DNA from: Paulinella micropora
Taxonomy: Eukaryota > Cercozoa > Imbricatea > Euglyphida > Paulinellidae
Direction: 5' to 3'
Assembly: GCA_019918135.1 (NCBI GenBank)
Contig: WBZZ01002883.1
Span: forward strand, 42,501 to 106,500
Length of the DNA: 64,000 nucleotides
The stretch's first letter is position 1, and each line of letters opens with the position of its first letter. Positions 47,770 through 59,467 of this stretch are shown here, piece by piece. Below the pieces are notes generated by a model that had not been told where the DNA came from, searched no databases, and was given only the letters and a program-made list of their open reading frames with translations. Position numbers and translations under genes: made by a program.

Positions 47770-47862
47770 CAATGCGTCGGAAGGAATTTTATGAAAATCC
47801 GACTTAGTATAAAAAAGTAAGATTCCGACGCAATTTTTCGTACTAAGTCAGGTTTTTAGAAG
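47770..47862. repeat. Small inverted repeat
   Basis: GCGTCGGAA and its complement TTCCGACGC bracket AATCCGACTTAGTATAAAAA; a second TACTAAGTCAGG follows. Possibly a MITE remnant. From here to 48,260 there is AT-rich DNA without a gene. Confidence 0.4.
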
Positions 47863-48544
47863 TGTTCTTCATTGAACTAATGATTTGGAGCTACTAATAA
47901 TGAATAAAATACTAAATCATTAGTTCCATGACGTTAGTTTCATGATCTTGCAGAAATTTTCCTTTAATTTTTCAGAAAGAAAAATTGCGTGGAGCATTTT
48001 TGGCTAACTACAGACCGGTCTGAAGCGCATTAAAGTAAAGTTTTATTAATGATTTGAGCAAACATTAATATTAATATTAATTAAAATCAACTTTTAACGC
48101 AATATCTTAGCATTTTAATAAATTCACGAAACTTGCGTGGTCGTACGACCGTACGACCTTTGGCGCCTTATTATTGATCATAGCGTCAGGTTCGTGCTCC
48201 TTCTCTTTTTTGCCTTAAGCTTGCTGTGCTGTGCTTGCCCTGATGCAAGGACTCATCGCTGTGTGTGTTTGTTTTTGTGTGTGCGTGTGTGTCTGAGCCA
48301 GTCAGGGTCATGAACTTGGACGAGGTAAAGTACGAAAGCAAGTACGACTCGCTTTTTGTCATGAGGGACGGCCCCTCAGGTCCACTCTCCCTTTCTTTTT
48401 CCGTTATGTTTGCATGTTTGTCTTTTTGCTTTCTCTTATGTCATGTTTTCCCTTTGTGTGCGAGGTGTCAAGACCGAAATCGCCCGACAGTACAACATGT
48501 GGGTCGTGAGATATGTATGCTATGTATGCTATGTATGTTATGTA

Positions 48545-49029
<485 letters not shown>

Positions 49030-49032
49030 TAG

Positions 49033-49342
49033 GGAGCGGGAAATCGCGAAGAAGAAGTTGGAGTACCGCGACGCGAGCAAGGATCCCAGCTCCCGTGGCG
49101 CCCCTGTCGGGGGGTTTCAAGTGGAAACCATGTCAGGTGAAATCATCACTTCTCCTAACTCAACTGTCCACAGAATAGTCTCCTAAGCGGGACAAGTTCG
49201 AGCGCGAAAAAGTGGAGTGCCTTCTTGCCTGCAGGGCAGGGTATGAGGTACTTTCGCTTCGTTTTGCTTCCTTTTCTTTTGCAAACCTTTGTTACAGGTA
49301 CTGTTTCGCAAAATAAAGGAAAGTGATGAAGCCGGTCGTGAG
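49033..49342 (+). CDS. Three short exons of a host gene
   Basis: Exon 49,033-49,120 (EREIAKKKLEYRDASKDPSS, RGAPVGGFQ), intron of 58 nt (GTGGAAAC...AGAATAG), exon 49,179-49,247 (SPKRDKFEREKVECLLACRA, GYE), intron of 50 nt (GTACTTTC...TTGTTACAG), exon 49,298-49,342 (VLFRKIKESDEAGRE), then GTACGCC as donor of the next intron. Phases match, and each exon is charged and helical. Family unknown. The donor at 49,343 leads straight into the T-rich satellite, so the satellite occupies an intron or has broken the gene. A possible upstream exon near 48,310 (MNLDEVKYESKYDSLFV) is less sure. Confidence 0.4.
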
Positions 49343-49349
49343 GTACGCC

Positions 49350-51466
49350 TTTTTTTCCTTTTCTTTTCTTTTTTTTTCTGTCTTTACCTTGTTTTTTTTT
49401 TTCATGCTGTCCAATTTTTTTTGTTCGAAGTTTCTTTCTTTTTTGCTCAGACTGCTTCCTTTTTTAAAATTTATTCATTAGTATTGCTTGCTGATGGGTG
49501 TGGATGGTTTCCCCGCTTGTTATCCGGGGACCACTCTTACTTTTCTTTATTTTTTCTGTCTTTACCTTTTTTTTTTTCATGCTGTCCAATTTTTTTTTGT
49601 TCGAAGTTTCTTTCTTTTTGCTCAGACTGCTTCCTTTTTTTAATTTATTCATTAGTATTGCTTGCTGATGGGTGTGGATGGTTTCCCCGCTTGTTATCCG
49701 GGGACCACCCTTACTTTTCTTTATTTTTTCTGTCTTTACCTTGTTTTTTTTTTTTCATGCTGTCCACTTTTTTTTTGTTCGAAATTTCTTTCCTTTTTGC
49801 TCAGACTGCTTCCTTTTTTAAAATTTATTCATTAGTATTGCTGATGGGTGTGGATGGTTTGCCCGCTTGTTATCCGGGGACCACTCTTACTGTTTTTTTT
49901 TTCATGATGTCCACTTTTTTTTTGTTCGAAGTTTCTTTCCTTTTTGCTCAGACTGCTTCCTTTTTTTAAATTTATTCATTAGTATTGCTTGCTGATGGGT
50001 GTGGATGGTTTGCCCGCTTGTTATCCGGGGACCACTCTTACTGTTTTTTTTTTTCATGCTGCCCACTTTTTTTTTGTTCGAAGTTTCTTTCCTTTTTGCT
50101 CAGACTGCTTCCTTTTTTAAATTTATTCATTAGTATTGCTTGCTGATGGGTGTGGATGGTTTCCCCGCTTGTTATCCGGGACCACTCTTACTTTTCTTTA
50201 TTTTTTCTGTCTTTACCTTGTATTATTTTTTCATGCTGTCCACTATTTTTTTTGTTCGAAGTTTCTTTCTTTTTTGCTCAGACTGCTTCCTTTTTTAAAA
50301 TTTCTTCTTTAGTATTGCTTGCTGGTGGGTGTGGATGGTTTCCCTTCTTGTTATCCGAGGACCACTCTTACTTTTCTTTATTTTTTCTGTCTTTATCTTG
50401 TAATTTTTTTTCATGCTGTCGACTTTTTTTTTGTTCGAACTTTCTTTCTTTTTTGCTCAGACTGCTTCCTTTTTTAAAATTTATTCATTAGTATTGCTTG
50501 CTGATGGGTGTGGATGGTTTTCCCGCTTGTTATCCGGGGACCACTCTTACTTTTCTTTATTTTTTCTGTGTCTTTACCTTGTATTTTTTCCTGCAGTGTC
50601 CACTTTTTTTTTGTTCGAAGTTTCTTCCTTTTTTGCGCTTCCTTTTTTAAAATTTATTCATTAGTATTGCTTGCTGATGGGTGTGGATGGTTTGCCCGCT
50701 TGTTATCCGGGGACCACTCTTACTTTTCTTTATTTTTTCTGTCTTTACCCCGTGTTTTTTTTTTATGCAGTGTGCACTTTTTTTTGTTCGAAGTTTCTTT
50801 CTTTTTTGCTCAGACTGCTTCCTTTTTTTAAAATTTATTCATTAGTATTGCTTGCTGATGGGTGTGGATGGTTTCCCCGCTTGTTATCCGGGGACCACTC
50901 TTACTTTTCTTTATTTTTCTGTCTTTACCTTGTATTGTTTTCATGCTGTCCACTTTTTTTTTGTTCGAAGTTTCTTTCTTTTTTGCTCGGACTGCTTCCT
51001 TTTTTAAAATTTATTCATTAGTATTGCTTGCTGATGGGTGTGGACGGGGACCACTCTTACTTTTCTTTATTTTTTCTGTCTTTACCATGTATTTTTTTTT
51101 TCATGCTGCCGACTTTTTTTTTGTTCGAGTTTCTTTCTTTTTTGCTCAGACTGCTTCCTTTTTTTAAAATTTATTCATTAGTATTGCTTGCTGATGGGTG
51201 TGGACGGCTTCCCCGCTTGTCATCCGGGACCACTCTTACTTTTCTTTATTTTTTCTGTCTTTACCTTGTTTTTTTTTTCCTTGCTGTCCACTTTTTTTTT
51301 GTTCGAAGTTTCTTTCTTTTTTGCTCAGACTGCTTCCTTTTTTAAAATTTATTCATTAGTATTGCTTGCTGATGGGTGTGGATAGTTTCCCCGCTTGTTA
51401 TCAGGGGACCACTCTTACTTTTCTTTATTTTTTCTGTCTTTACCTTGTATTTTTTTCATGCTGTCG
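49350..51466 (+). repeat. T-rich satellite, about 12 units of 150-180 bp
   Basis: Each unit contains TTGCTTGCTGATGGGTGTGG, TTATCCGGGGACCACTCTTA, TTTATTTTTTCTGTCTTTAC and TTTGCTCAGACTGCTTCC. The unit markers occur at about 49,491, 49,665, 49,842, 49,991, 50,145, 50,325, 50,505, 50,675, 50,855, 51,032, 51,192 and 51,372. The Phe/Leu-rich frames are read-throughs of the satellite, not proteins. Two reversed units lie at 52,119-52,490. Confidence 0.9.
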
Positions 51467-51515
51467 TGAAAAGTAAGAGTGGTCCCCGGATAACAGAAAA
51501 AAAAAGAAAAGTAAG

Positions 51516-51728
<213 letters not shown>

Positions 51729-51996
51729 GGACACCGTGATAGCCCAGTGGTCAAGTTCTACCATCTGGGCCCTGTCGCCAGTTCGATTCCCGTCGGTGCC
51801 ACCAGTATTTTCATTGAACATACCGGTCTATTTCTGGACCAGTATTTTCATTGAACATACCGGCCCGTCTGGAAGTGTTGGAACTGCCCTTGCGGGGGTG
51901 TCATTAGAGCTTATCGTCAATTCTTCGTACTCCCCTCACGGGTGAGACGATGGAGGCGCATGTGCAGAAATGCATCAGCCATTGACAGAGAAGCAC
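51729..51996 (+). mobile_element. tRNA-derived SINE, plus-strand copy
   Basis: The head GGACACCGTGATAGCCCAGT carries a pol III A box (TAGCCCAGTGG), and AGTTCGATTCC about 35 bp later is a B box, then GTCGGTGCCACCA, as in a tRNA 3' end. The body repeats a word of about 25 bp (TATTTTCATTGAACATACCG) twice and ends CATTGACAGAGAAGCAC, followed by (TAT)n. A tRNA-like head, unrelated body and simple trinucleotide tail define a SINE. LINE machinery would be needed for movement; none is seen here. Confidence 0.85.
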
Positions 51997-52038
<42 letters not shown>

Positions 52039-52490
52039 TGCTACTACTATTTTTACTATTATTACTACTATTATTATTATTATTACTGTTACTATTATTA
52101 TCATTATTATTACTATAAAATTTGAAAAAGGAAGCAGTCTGAGCAAAAAAGAAAGAAACTTCGAACAAAAAAAAAGTCGGCAGCATGAAAAAAAATTACA
52201 AGGTAAAGACAGAAAAAATAAAGAAAAGTAAGAGTGGTCCCGGATAACAAGCGGGGAAACCATCCACACCCATCAGCAAGCAATACTAACGAATCAATTT
52301 AAAAAAAGGAAGCAGTCTGAGCAAAAAAGAAAGAAAGTTCGAACAAAAAAATAAGTCGACAGCATGAAAAAAAATACAAGGTAAAGACAGAAAAAATAAA
52401 GAAAAGTAAGAGTGGTCCCCGGATAACAAGCGGAGAAACCATCCACACCCATCAGCAAGCAATACTAATGAATAAATTTTAAAAAAGCTG
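51997..52490. repeat. (TAT)n tail and two reversed satellite units
   Basis: The trinucleotide run to about 52,118 includes ACT and ATC variants. After it come two A-rich satellite units in reverse orientation (CCACACCCATCAGCAAGC at about 52,264 and 52,445). Confidence 0.85.
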
Positions 52491-52496
52491 CCGACT

Positions 52497-53739
52497 TTTT
52501 GTTTTAGTAGGGGCATATATACTGGAATGAGAGTGTAGTACCGACGCAGGTGAAGATGGGGTTTCAACAGAGTATTGTTGACCCTGTTTTGTTTGGCCGG
52601 GTGGATGGTGAAACGAAGAAGACCGAAATACTCACATACCACGTCGACGATAACATGCATGCAGTGGCATCCGAAGACAGCAGGAAGGAGTATGTGAGTC
52701 GGCTCCAGAAGTAGTGGGGCAACGTTAAGGACGTTGGGCCCATCAAGAAGTTTCTGTCGCTCGAATTTGAGGTGAGAAAGGAGGAGGGTGTGTACACCCT
52801 CAGCCTGTATCAACGTGAGTACATTGCAACACTAATGACCAGGTTCAAGAGGAGCGATGGACGGCAATGGATGCAGGCCAGGACGCCGTGGCTACCAGCA
52901 GGCTCAAAGATGCAGTCGGCCATGCGGGAGTACTCCCCACAGGAGATAGTGGGTAGCTATATCTATTTGAAGGCCAGCGTTCCGGAATCGGTGTTGCCGG
53001 TCAGCGTCCTTGCGGAGCACCAATCGAACAGGGAGAAGTTTGATTATTGCGCGGCGGAACAGATCCTACGATACTTTCTGCATGTGAAGGACCGGGGAGT
53101 AAGATTTGCATCGAACGGGAACAGAACCATGGTGGCTGACTCTGACTCATCGCTTGGGAACGGAAGCCGGATGTACTCACGAACGGGGGGAGTGGTGTTC
53201 TTGGCCGGTGGGCCCATCATGGTGCGAGCCTCAACTCAGAGGCACTTGGCTACCGGAACTCAAGGAGAGCGAAACGTATGCGGCATCGGAGGTACTACAT
53301 GACTTAGAAGCGATGCGTAATGTGATTAAGTCACTTCCGTGGTCGGACGACAACCCACTGAAGGGCGAGTTGATGGCTGAACCGACGCTGCGTGTCGACA
53401 ACCAGGCTACCGTGTGTACTGCCCCTAACTCGATCTTCGGGAAACGAATGCGACATATTGCATGGCGTCACTACCATGTTAGTACCGAGGGGATAAGGAA
53501 GGGGGAGGTTGGTCTAGAATGGTACCGTCAGCGGACAATCGAGCGGACGTGTTGTCCAAAGTCATCACCAGTCCATCGACGTTCAAGAAGGCGGCGGATA
53601 GGCTTGCTGGACACCTCTCTAAGTAGATAGAGTTGATACTAAGCAAATAAGTCAGTAATATCATTGTACCAGTCTGACTAAGGCATGGAGTACTCAGGAC
53701 AAGTCCATAGGATATAACTACCTCTGAATTTAGGGGGAG
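52497..53739 (+). mobile_element. Broken Copia element, RT/RNase H part (left arm)
   Basis: Carries a YHVDDN reverse-transcriptase box near 52,650 and Copia connection and RNase H vocabulary in the open part 52,772-53,302 (GSYIYLKASVPESVLPVSVL, then RTMVADSDSSLGNGSRM), ending with a polypurine tract (TTTAGGGGGAG) at 53,729. Fossil with several breaks. Near-identical to the minus-strand copy at 57,396-58,638. Confidence 0.75.
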
Positions 53740-54036
53740 CATTACAATGTAGTTTACTGAACAGTAATTTCTGACGGTAGTTACAATTTGTAATGATTAT
53801 CGATAGGACTGATCTTCATATTATTATTTCAATATGACTGACATTACTGACTTTACTGATTTTTACTGTAGACCGTATTAGGACAATTACTCAGGTAGCC
53901 GACCTCGTGCTTCAGTTTACCACCAATAAAAGAGCGGCAATTTTGTCCTCTCAGTAAAATCTCACAATCTGCTCAACCATCAACTACCAAAGTGAACCGG
54001 CTCTAACCCGGCCTCTGCCAACTAGACCGTCTACCG
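53740..54036 (+). repeat. Copia LTR-like segment (left arm)
   Basis: Begins just after the polypurine tract with CATTACAATGTAG. It is AT-rich with many ACTGAC words, has a likely polyadenylation word (AATAAAAG) near 53,932, and ends CCTCTGCCAACTAGACCGTC. The last 60 bp recur at 54,269-54,330, just before a primer-binding-site-like TTGGGTTATGAGTGC. Confidence 0.6.
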
Positions 54037-54346
54037 GAGTGTGAGTGGCAGGCAGGGGGAGTCTACCTCTGCAGCGAGGCGAGTTGGAAGATGGGAAAAA
54101 GAACGAACGGTCATCACGTTAGAGAACGATGGAAGGAGGGACCCGGTGCCTCGTAGTGGGGGAGAGGAAGAGAAGAAGCCGCCGAACACGCTAGCGGAGG
54201 GGTGCAGGATGGTGACGAGCAACCGGCTGGGGGAGATGAGCCTGCTCAAGAGCAAGGGGCTTCGATATCAACTACCGAAGTGAACCGGCTCTAACCCGGC
54301 CTCTGCCAACTAGACCGCCTACCGGAGTTTTATATTACATTGGGTT
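54037..54346 (+). mobile_element. Copia gag/pol-derived piece within LTR-like sequence
   Basis: 54,037-54,268 matches the sequence before the protease on the other arm (SGRQGESTSAARRVGRWEKE). It is followed by a second copy of the LTR end and a primer-binding-site-like motif. It records rearrangement or insertion of one element copy into another. Confidence 0.55.
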
Positions 54347-56078
54347 ATGAGTGCTTCTGCTACTACCAGAGAAAAGGACGCGGCGACTATTGTTCTGCAA
54401 GGGAAAGCGCCGGGCGTTCATCGATGGGGTCAAGGGACGGAGCTGGGACGATTGGTTCGCACAAGTGCGAGTGGACCTGAGCTCGGTGGAATGCTGGGAG
54501 TATGTTGCGCCCCTGAGGGAGGTTCTGGCGTGGCGATCGGAGGTCGAGGCGAAGTCAAGCGCTGCGTCACCGGACCATGGCGAAGGGGAGGAGGAAAAGG
54601 AGAACAAGTCCCAAGCCAAGTCTGGGAAGAAAGGGACTGAGGCGAGGGGGGCGGAGGCTAGGCAACCGGAGCCTGAACCGGCCGTTCACCTTACCATGGT
54701 TCAACGACGCAAAATACTAGCCAGAAGGGCGTGTGGCTGTATAAGGCCCTTGAGTATGGGTCACCGGCCGAGCGGATTGTCCGTCATCTAGTCAGGGAGC
54801 CTGCTCTACGACCGGAGGAGATCATCAGCATCCTGCGGCAAAGATACCAGGGTACCGAGGTGCATCAGATGCAGAGAAGGAACAACTTGGTGAGTAATTG
54901 GCAATTTAATGTGAGAGATGACATGATGGCTCAACTACGCGACTTCGTTACGCACTGCGACTTCCTGGAAGATCACGGGGAGCCGGTTGGAGTCAGCATG
55001 CGAATGCAGTTCGTTAAGACGGCGTTGGCGAGGTGCCCAGAGAAGCACCTGTGGAAACCATTCCTCGATGCACAGGTGGCGGAGCCGTCGAGGGACTGGG
55101 ACTCGTTCGAGAATGCCTTTCAGAGACGGGTGATTGCGAATGATGCGCAGCGGTCTGCAGACAAGGAAGAGGCTGCGATGTGGGCAGGGCAACAGGCGAA
55201 GGAGACCAAGGGCGACAGGGGCGACAAGGGCAAAATGAAGCTCGAATGTTACATTTGCGCCAAGCCACACAAGTACTTTCGCTGTATGGAAAAATGCCGA
55301 ATCCCTGGACATGATCATGTTGGGAAGAGCTGTCCTACGCTAAAAGACAGATACCGGAAGAAAATTTCGAAAGGAGACAAGCCGCAGAAGGAAACGGCCA
55401 GGGAATATGGCGAGAAAGATGGACGCAAGGGGCCGAATGCAGGAAAGCGCCCTCCTGCCGCGGCCGTGTCATGCATGGCATTCAACCTGCAAGAAAGAAG
55501 ACCAACGATGGAGGATCCTGTTCCAAGGAGTGTGGACGATGATAAGTACCTGGCGCCGGCGGCGGACGGGTGGGGACTGCGACATGTGCCTAGGAAGGGA
55601 GAGAAGTCGTGTGGATACGCATACATGGCGCAGCGAGACACACCGTTCCTGTTTGCTGGGCCACCGGAGGCGGAGATAGAAGGGGACCACAGCAACGGGA
55701 GGGTGAACATCGCTGACTTCCTAACTGTGTTCAACAATGCACCGCGTGCGGAGCTACTGGGCCGTTGGGCTGGCGGGGGCTGAACCCTGTGGCAAGGACA
55801 CGCTAGTGCCATACGAATGCGAGGCTTGTAGCGTCACTCAACCTGGAAAGGCCAAGATGTGCTCAAGGTGCAATGGTGGCGTACTGCGACAGGGACTGTC
55901 AATGATTGAATTGGGCAGCCCACAGGGAGTTCTGCAACTGGATGCAAGCTGAAGGAAAGGAAGACTGGGAAAGGTCGTAGCCGGAGGCGGGAGCCTCGGA
56001 GGCTGGGGCCTCATAGCCTAAACGAGACGAAGCGAAGAGGAGATGTTGCGTATCGGAGGCTACTGAGGTACTGTCATG
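54347..56078 (+). mobile_element. Broken Copia element, gag region with zinc fingers
   Basis: 54,731-55,783 is open and gag-like: helical, with RDDMMAQLRDFVTHCDFLED, FENAFQRRVIANDAQR and a Cys/His zinc-knuckle-like cluster (ECYICAKPHKYFRCMEK, then CRIPGHDHVGKSCP). Between about 55,815 and 55,960 a MYND-type zinc-finger signature (YECEACSV ... MCSRCNGG ... WAAHREFC) is readable, which is unusual for Copia gag. It lies in the unpaired centre of the palindrome. Confidence 0.6.
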
Positions 56079-56865
56079 TCAAACCGGAGATGGGGGAGAG
56101 CCGTCTGCACTCCAGTCCTCCCCCACCCTCGCACAGATGGTTAGCGAAGCTCCCTCGAACGTTGAATGTTTCCTCACCTTAGTCGTAGCACACCCGAGAC
56201 AGCCACACTTCACCACTCCCCCTTTCCCTTTCGGTACCAAGTTATTCTGTCGCATGAATTGCCTTGCCATCGTTTCCCCAAAGTGGAAGACGTCATTAAG
56301 CTCTTGCATTTCCACAGTAGTGGTTGGCTTCATGCTCGTCGCCCAAAAGGCCGCGTTGCATCCTGGGAACGGGGAGCACTCCTTCTTTTCTTTTCTCCAC
56401 CCCGGCGGGTTTACAGTCGTAAATTTATATTGACAGTTTTCTGGGTCGAAAATACCAATCAGTACTTTGTCCGCCGGGCCTACATCTATTCGCCGTTTCG
56501 TGACGAAGAATTCGGTGCCCCTGCATCACAATTGCATACCCAGCGCGTTGCAGTCGCCCCGATGAGAATAGTGTCCGATCCAACGTCGGTAGCACGTAGG
56601 TTTCACTCATCTCCACTTCCTGGGGCACACCTTCACCGTTTATACCAGTGAATGACGTGTTCCCCTTAGCCTTTAGCCCAATCAACCCAGATATCCCCCT
56701 CACTGCCATAGGGTCCTCATCGGTGACATCCATTAACGCTTCCCTCAGAGGTACCATATGTTGTGACGACCCACAATCCATATATACTTCGTAGAGGTCT
56801 TGCCCTTCATCCTGCACCGTGCCGAAAGCCATGTTCGCCTTAGGTCCTGCCCTGTCGATCGAAGC
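56079..56865 (-). mobile_element. Broken Copia element, protease and pre-integrase part
   Basis: 56,425-56,832 holds an aspartic-protease signature (YMDCGSSQHMV) and the usual following beta-strands (GIKGNTSF-like text and ETYVLPTLDRTLFS). 56,079-56,333 is a Cys/His-containing pre-integrase stretch (ARQFMRQNNLV, VKCGCLGCATTKVRKHSTFE). Opposite in orientation to the gag part beside it. Confidence 0.65.
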
Positions 56866-57098
56866 CCCTTGTCTTGAGCAGGCTCATCTCCCCCAGCCGG
56901 TTGCTCATCACCATCCTGCACCCCTCCGCTATCCACTTCCATAGCGTGTTCGGCGGCTTCTTCTCTTCCTCTCCCCCACTACGAGGCACCGGGTCCCTCC
57001 TTCCATCGTTCTCTAACGTGATGACCGTTCGTTCTTTTTCCCATCTTCCAACTCGCCTCGCTGCAGAGGTAGACTCCCCCTGCCTGCCACTCACACTC

Positions 57099-57395
57099 CG
57101 GTAGACGGTCTAGTTGGCAGAGGCCGGGTTAGAGCCGGTTCACTTTGGTAGTTGATGGTTGAGCAGATTGTGAGATTTTACTGAGAGGACAAAATTGCCG
57201 CTCTTTTATTGGTGGTAAACTGAAGCACGAGGTCGGCTACCTGAGTAATTGTCCTAATACGGTCTACAGTAAAAATCAGTAAAGTCAGTAATGTCAGTCA
57301 TATTGAAATAATAATATGAAGATCAGTCCTATCGATAATCATTACAAATTGTAACTACCGTCAGAAATTACTGTTCAGTAAACTACATTGTAATG
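57099..57395 (-). repeat. Copia LTR-like segment (right arm)
   Basis: Reverse complement of 53,740-54,036, with no difference noticed by eye except possible single bases. Confidence 0.6.
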
Positions 57396-58638
57396 CTCCC
57401 CCTAAATTCAGAGGTAGTTATATCCTATGGACTTGTCCTGAGTACTCCATGCCTTAGTCAGACTGGTACAATGATATTACTGACTTATTTGCTTAGTATC
57501 AACTCTATCTACTTAGAGAGGTGTCCAGCAAGCCTATCCGCCGCCTTCTTGAACGTCGATGGACTGGTGATGACTTTGGACAACACGTCCGCTCGATTGT
57601 CCGCTGACGGTACCATTCTAGACCAACCTCCCCCTTCCTTATCCCCTCGGTACTAACATGGTAGTGACGCAATGCAATATGTCGCATTCGTTTCCCGAAG
57701 ATCGAGTTAGGGGCAGTACACACGGTAGCCTGGTTGTCGACACGCAGCGTCGGTTCAGCCATCAACTCGCCCTTCAGTGGGTTGTCGTCCGACCACGGAA
57801 GTGACTTAATCACATTACGCATCGCTTCTAAGTCATGTAGTACCTCCGATGCCGCATACGTTTCGCTCTCCTTGAGTTCCGGTAGCCAAGTGCCTCTGAG
57901 TTGAGGCTCGCACCATGATGGGCCCACCGGCCAAGAACACCACTCCCCCCGTTCGTGAGTACATCCGGCTTCCGTTCCCAAGCGATGAGTCAGAGTCAGC
58001 CACCATGGTTCTGTTCCCGTTCGATGCAAATCTTACTCCCCGGTCCTTCACATGCAGAAAGTATCGTAGGATCTGTTCCGCCGCGCAATAATCAAACTTC
58101 TCCCTGTTCGATTGGTGCTCCGCAAGGACGCTGACCGGCAACACCGATTCCGGAACGCTGGCCTTCAAATAGATATAGCTACCCACTATCTCCTGTGGGG
58201 AGTACTCCCGCATGGCCGACTGCATCTTTGAGCCTGCTGGTAGCCACGGCGTCCTGGCCTGCATCCATTGCCGTCCATCGCTCCTCTTGAACCTGGTCAT
58301 TAGTGTTGCAATGTACTCACGTTGATACAGGCTGAGGGTGTACACACCCTCCTCCTTTCTCACCTCAAATTCGAGCGACAGAAACTTCTTGATGGGCCCA
58401 ACGTCCTTAACGTTGCCCCACTACTTCTGGAGCCGACTCACATACTCCTTCCTGCTGTCTTCGGATGCCACTGCATGCATGTTATCGTCGACGTGGTATG
58501 TGAGTATTTCGGTCTTCTTCGTTTCACCATCCACCCGGCCAAACAAAACAGGGTCAACAATACTCTGTTGAAACCCCATCTTCACCTGCGTCGGTACTAC
58601 ACTCTCATTCCAGTATATATGCCCCTACTAAAACAAAA
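57396..58638 (-). mobile_element. Broken Copia element, RT/RNase H part (right arm)
   Basis: Mirror copy of 52,497-53,739, with the same open parts (57,505-58,029 and 57,833-58,363). Its near identity dates the duplication as very recent. Confidence 0.75.
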
Positions 58639-58649
58639 AGTCGGCAGCT

Positions 58650-59020
58650 TTTTTTAAAATTTATTCATTAGTATTGCTTGCTGATGGGTGTGGATGGTTT
58701 CTCCGCTTGTTATCCGGGGACCACTCTTACTTTTCTTTATTTTTTCTGTCTTTACCTTGTATTTTTTTTCATGCTGTCGACTTATTTTTTTGTTCGAACT
58801 TTCTTTCTTTTTTGCTCAGACTGCTTCCTTTTTTTAAATTGATTCGTTAGTATTGCTTGCTGATGGGTGTGGATGGTTTCCCCGCTTGTTATCCGGGACC
58901 ACTCTTACTTTTCTTTATTTTTTCTGTCTTTACCTTGTAATTTTTTTTCATGCTGCCGACTTTTTTTTTTGTTCGAAGTTTCTTTCTTTTTTGCTCAGAC
59001 TGCTTCCTTTTTCAAATTTT
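58650..59020 (+). repeat. Two satellite units, mirror of 52,119-52,490
   Basis: T-rich units with GCTGATGGGTGTGG at about 58,681 and 58,861, in reverse orientation to the large array on this arm. Followed by (TAA)n-type sequence to 59,146. Confidence 0.85.
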
Positions 59021-59098
59021 ATAGTAATAATAATGATAATAATAGTAACAGTAATAATAATAATAATAGTAGTAATAATAGTAAAAATAGTAGTAGCA

Positions 59099-59146
<48 letters not shown>

Positions 59147-59414
59147 GTGCTTCTCTGTCAATGGCTGATGCATTTCTGCACATGCGCCTCCATCGTCTCA
59201 CCCGTGAGGGGAGTACGAAGAATTGACGATAAGCTCTAATGACACCCCCGCAAGGGCAGTTCCAACACTTCCAGACGGGCCGGTATGTTCAATGAAAATA
59301 CTGGTCCAGAAATAGACCGGTATGTTCAATGAAAATACTGGTGGCACCGACGGGAATCGAACTGGCGACAGGGCCCAGATGGTAGAACTTGACCACTGGG
59401 CTATCACGGTGTCC
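59147..59414 (-). mobile_element. tRNA-derived SINE (mirror copy)
   Basis: Reverse-strand SINE, mirror of the one at 51,729. The body carries two internal GTATGTTCAATGAAAATACT words. Its (TAA)n flanks are shorter than on the left arm. Confidence 0.85.

Positions 59415-59464
<50 letters not shown>

Positions 59465-59467
<3 letters not shown>

Noticed and set aside
49289-51385. Long Phe/Leu-rich open frames, suggestive of membrane proteins.
   Set aside because: They are read-throughs of the T-rich satellite; unit length is not a multiple of three, and the mirror copies on the other arm behave the same.
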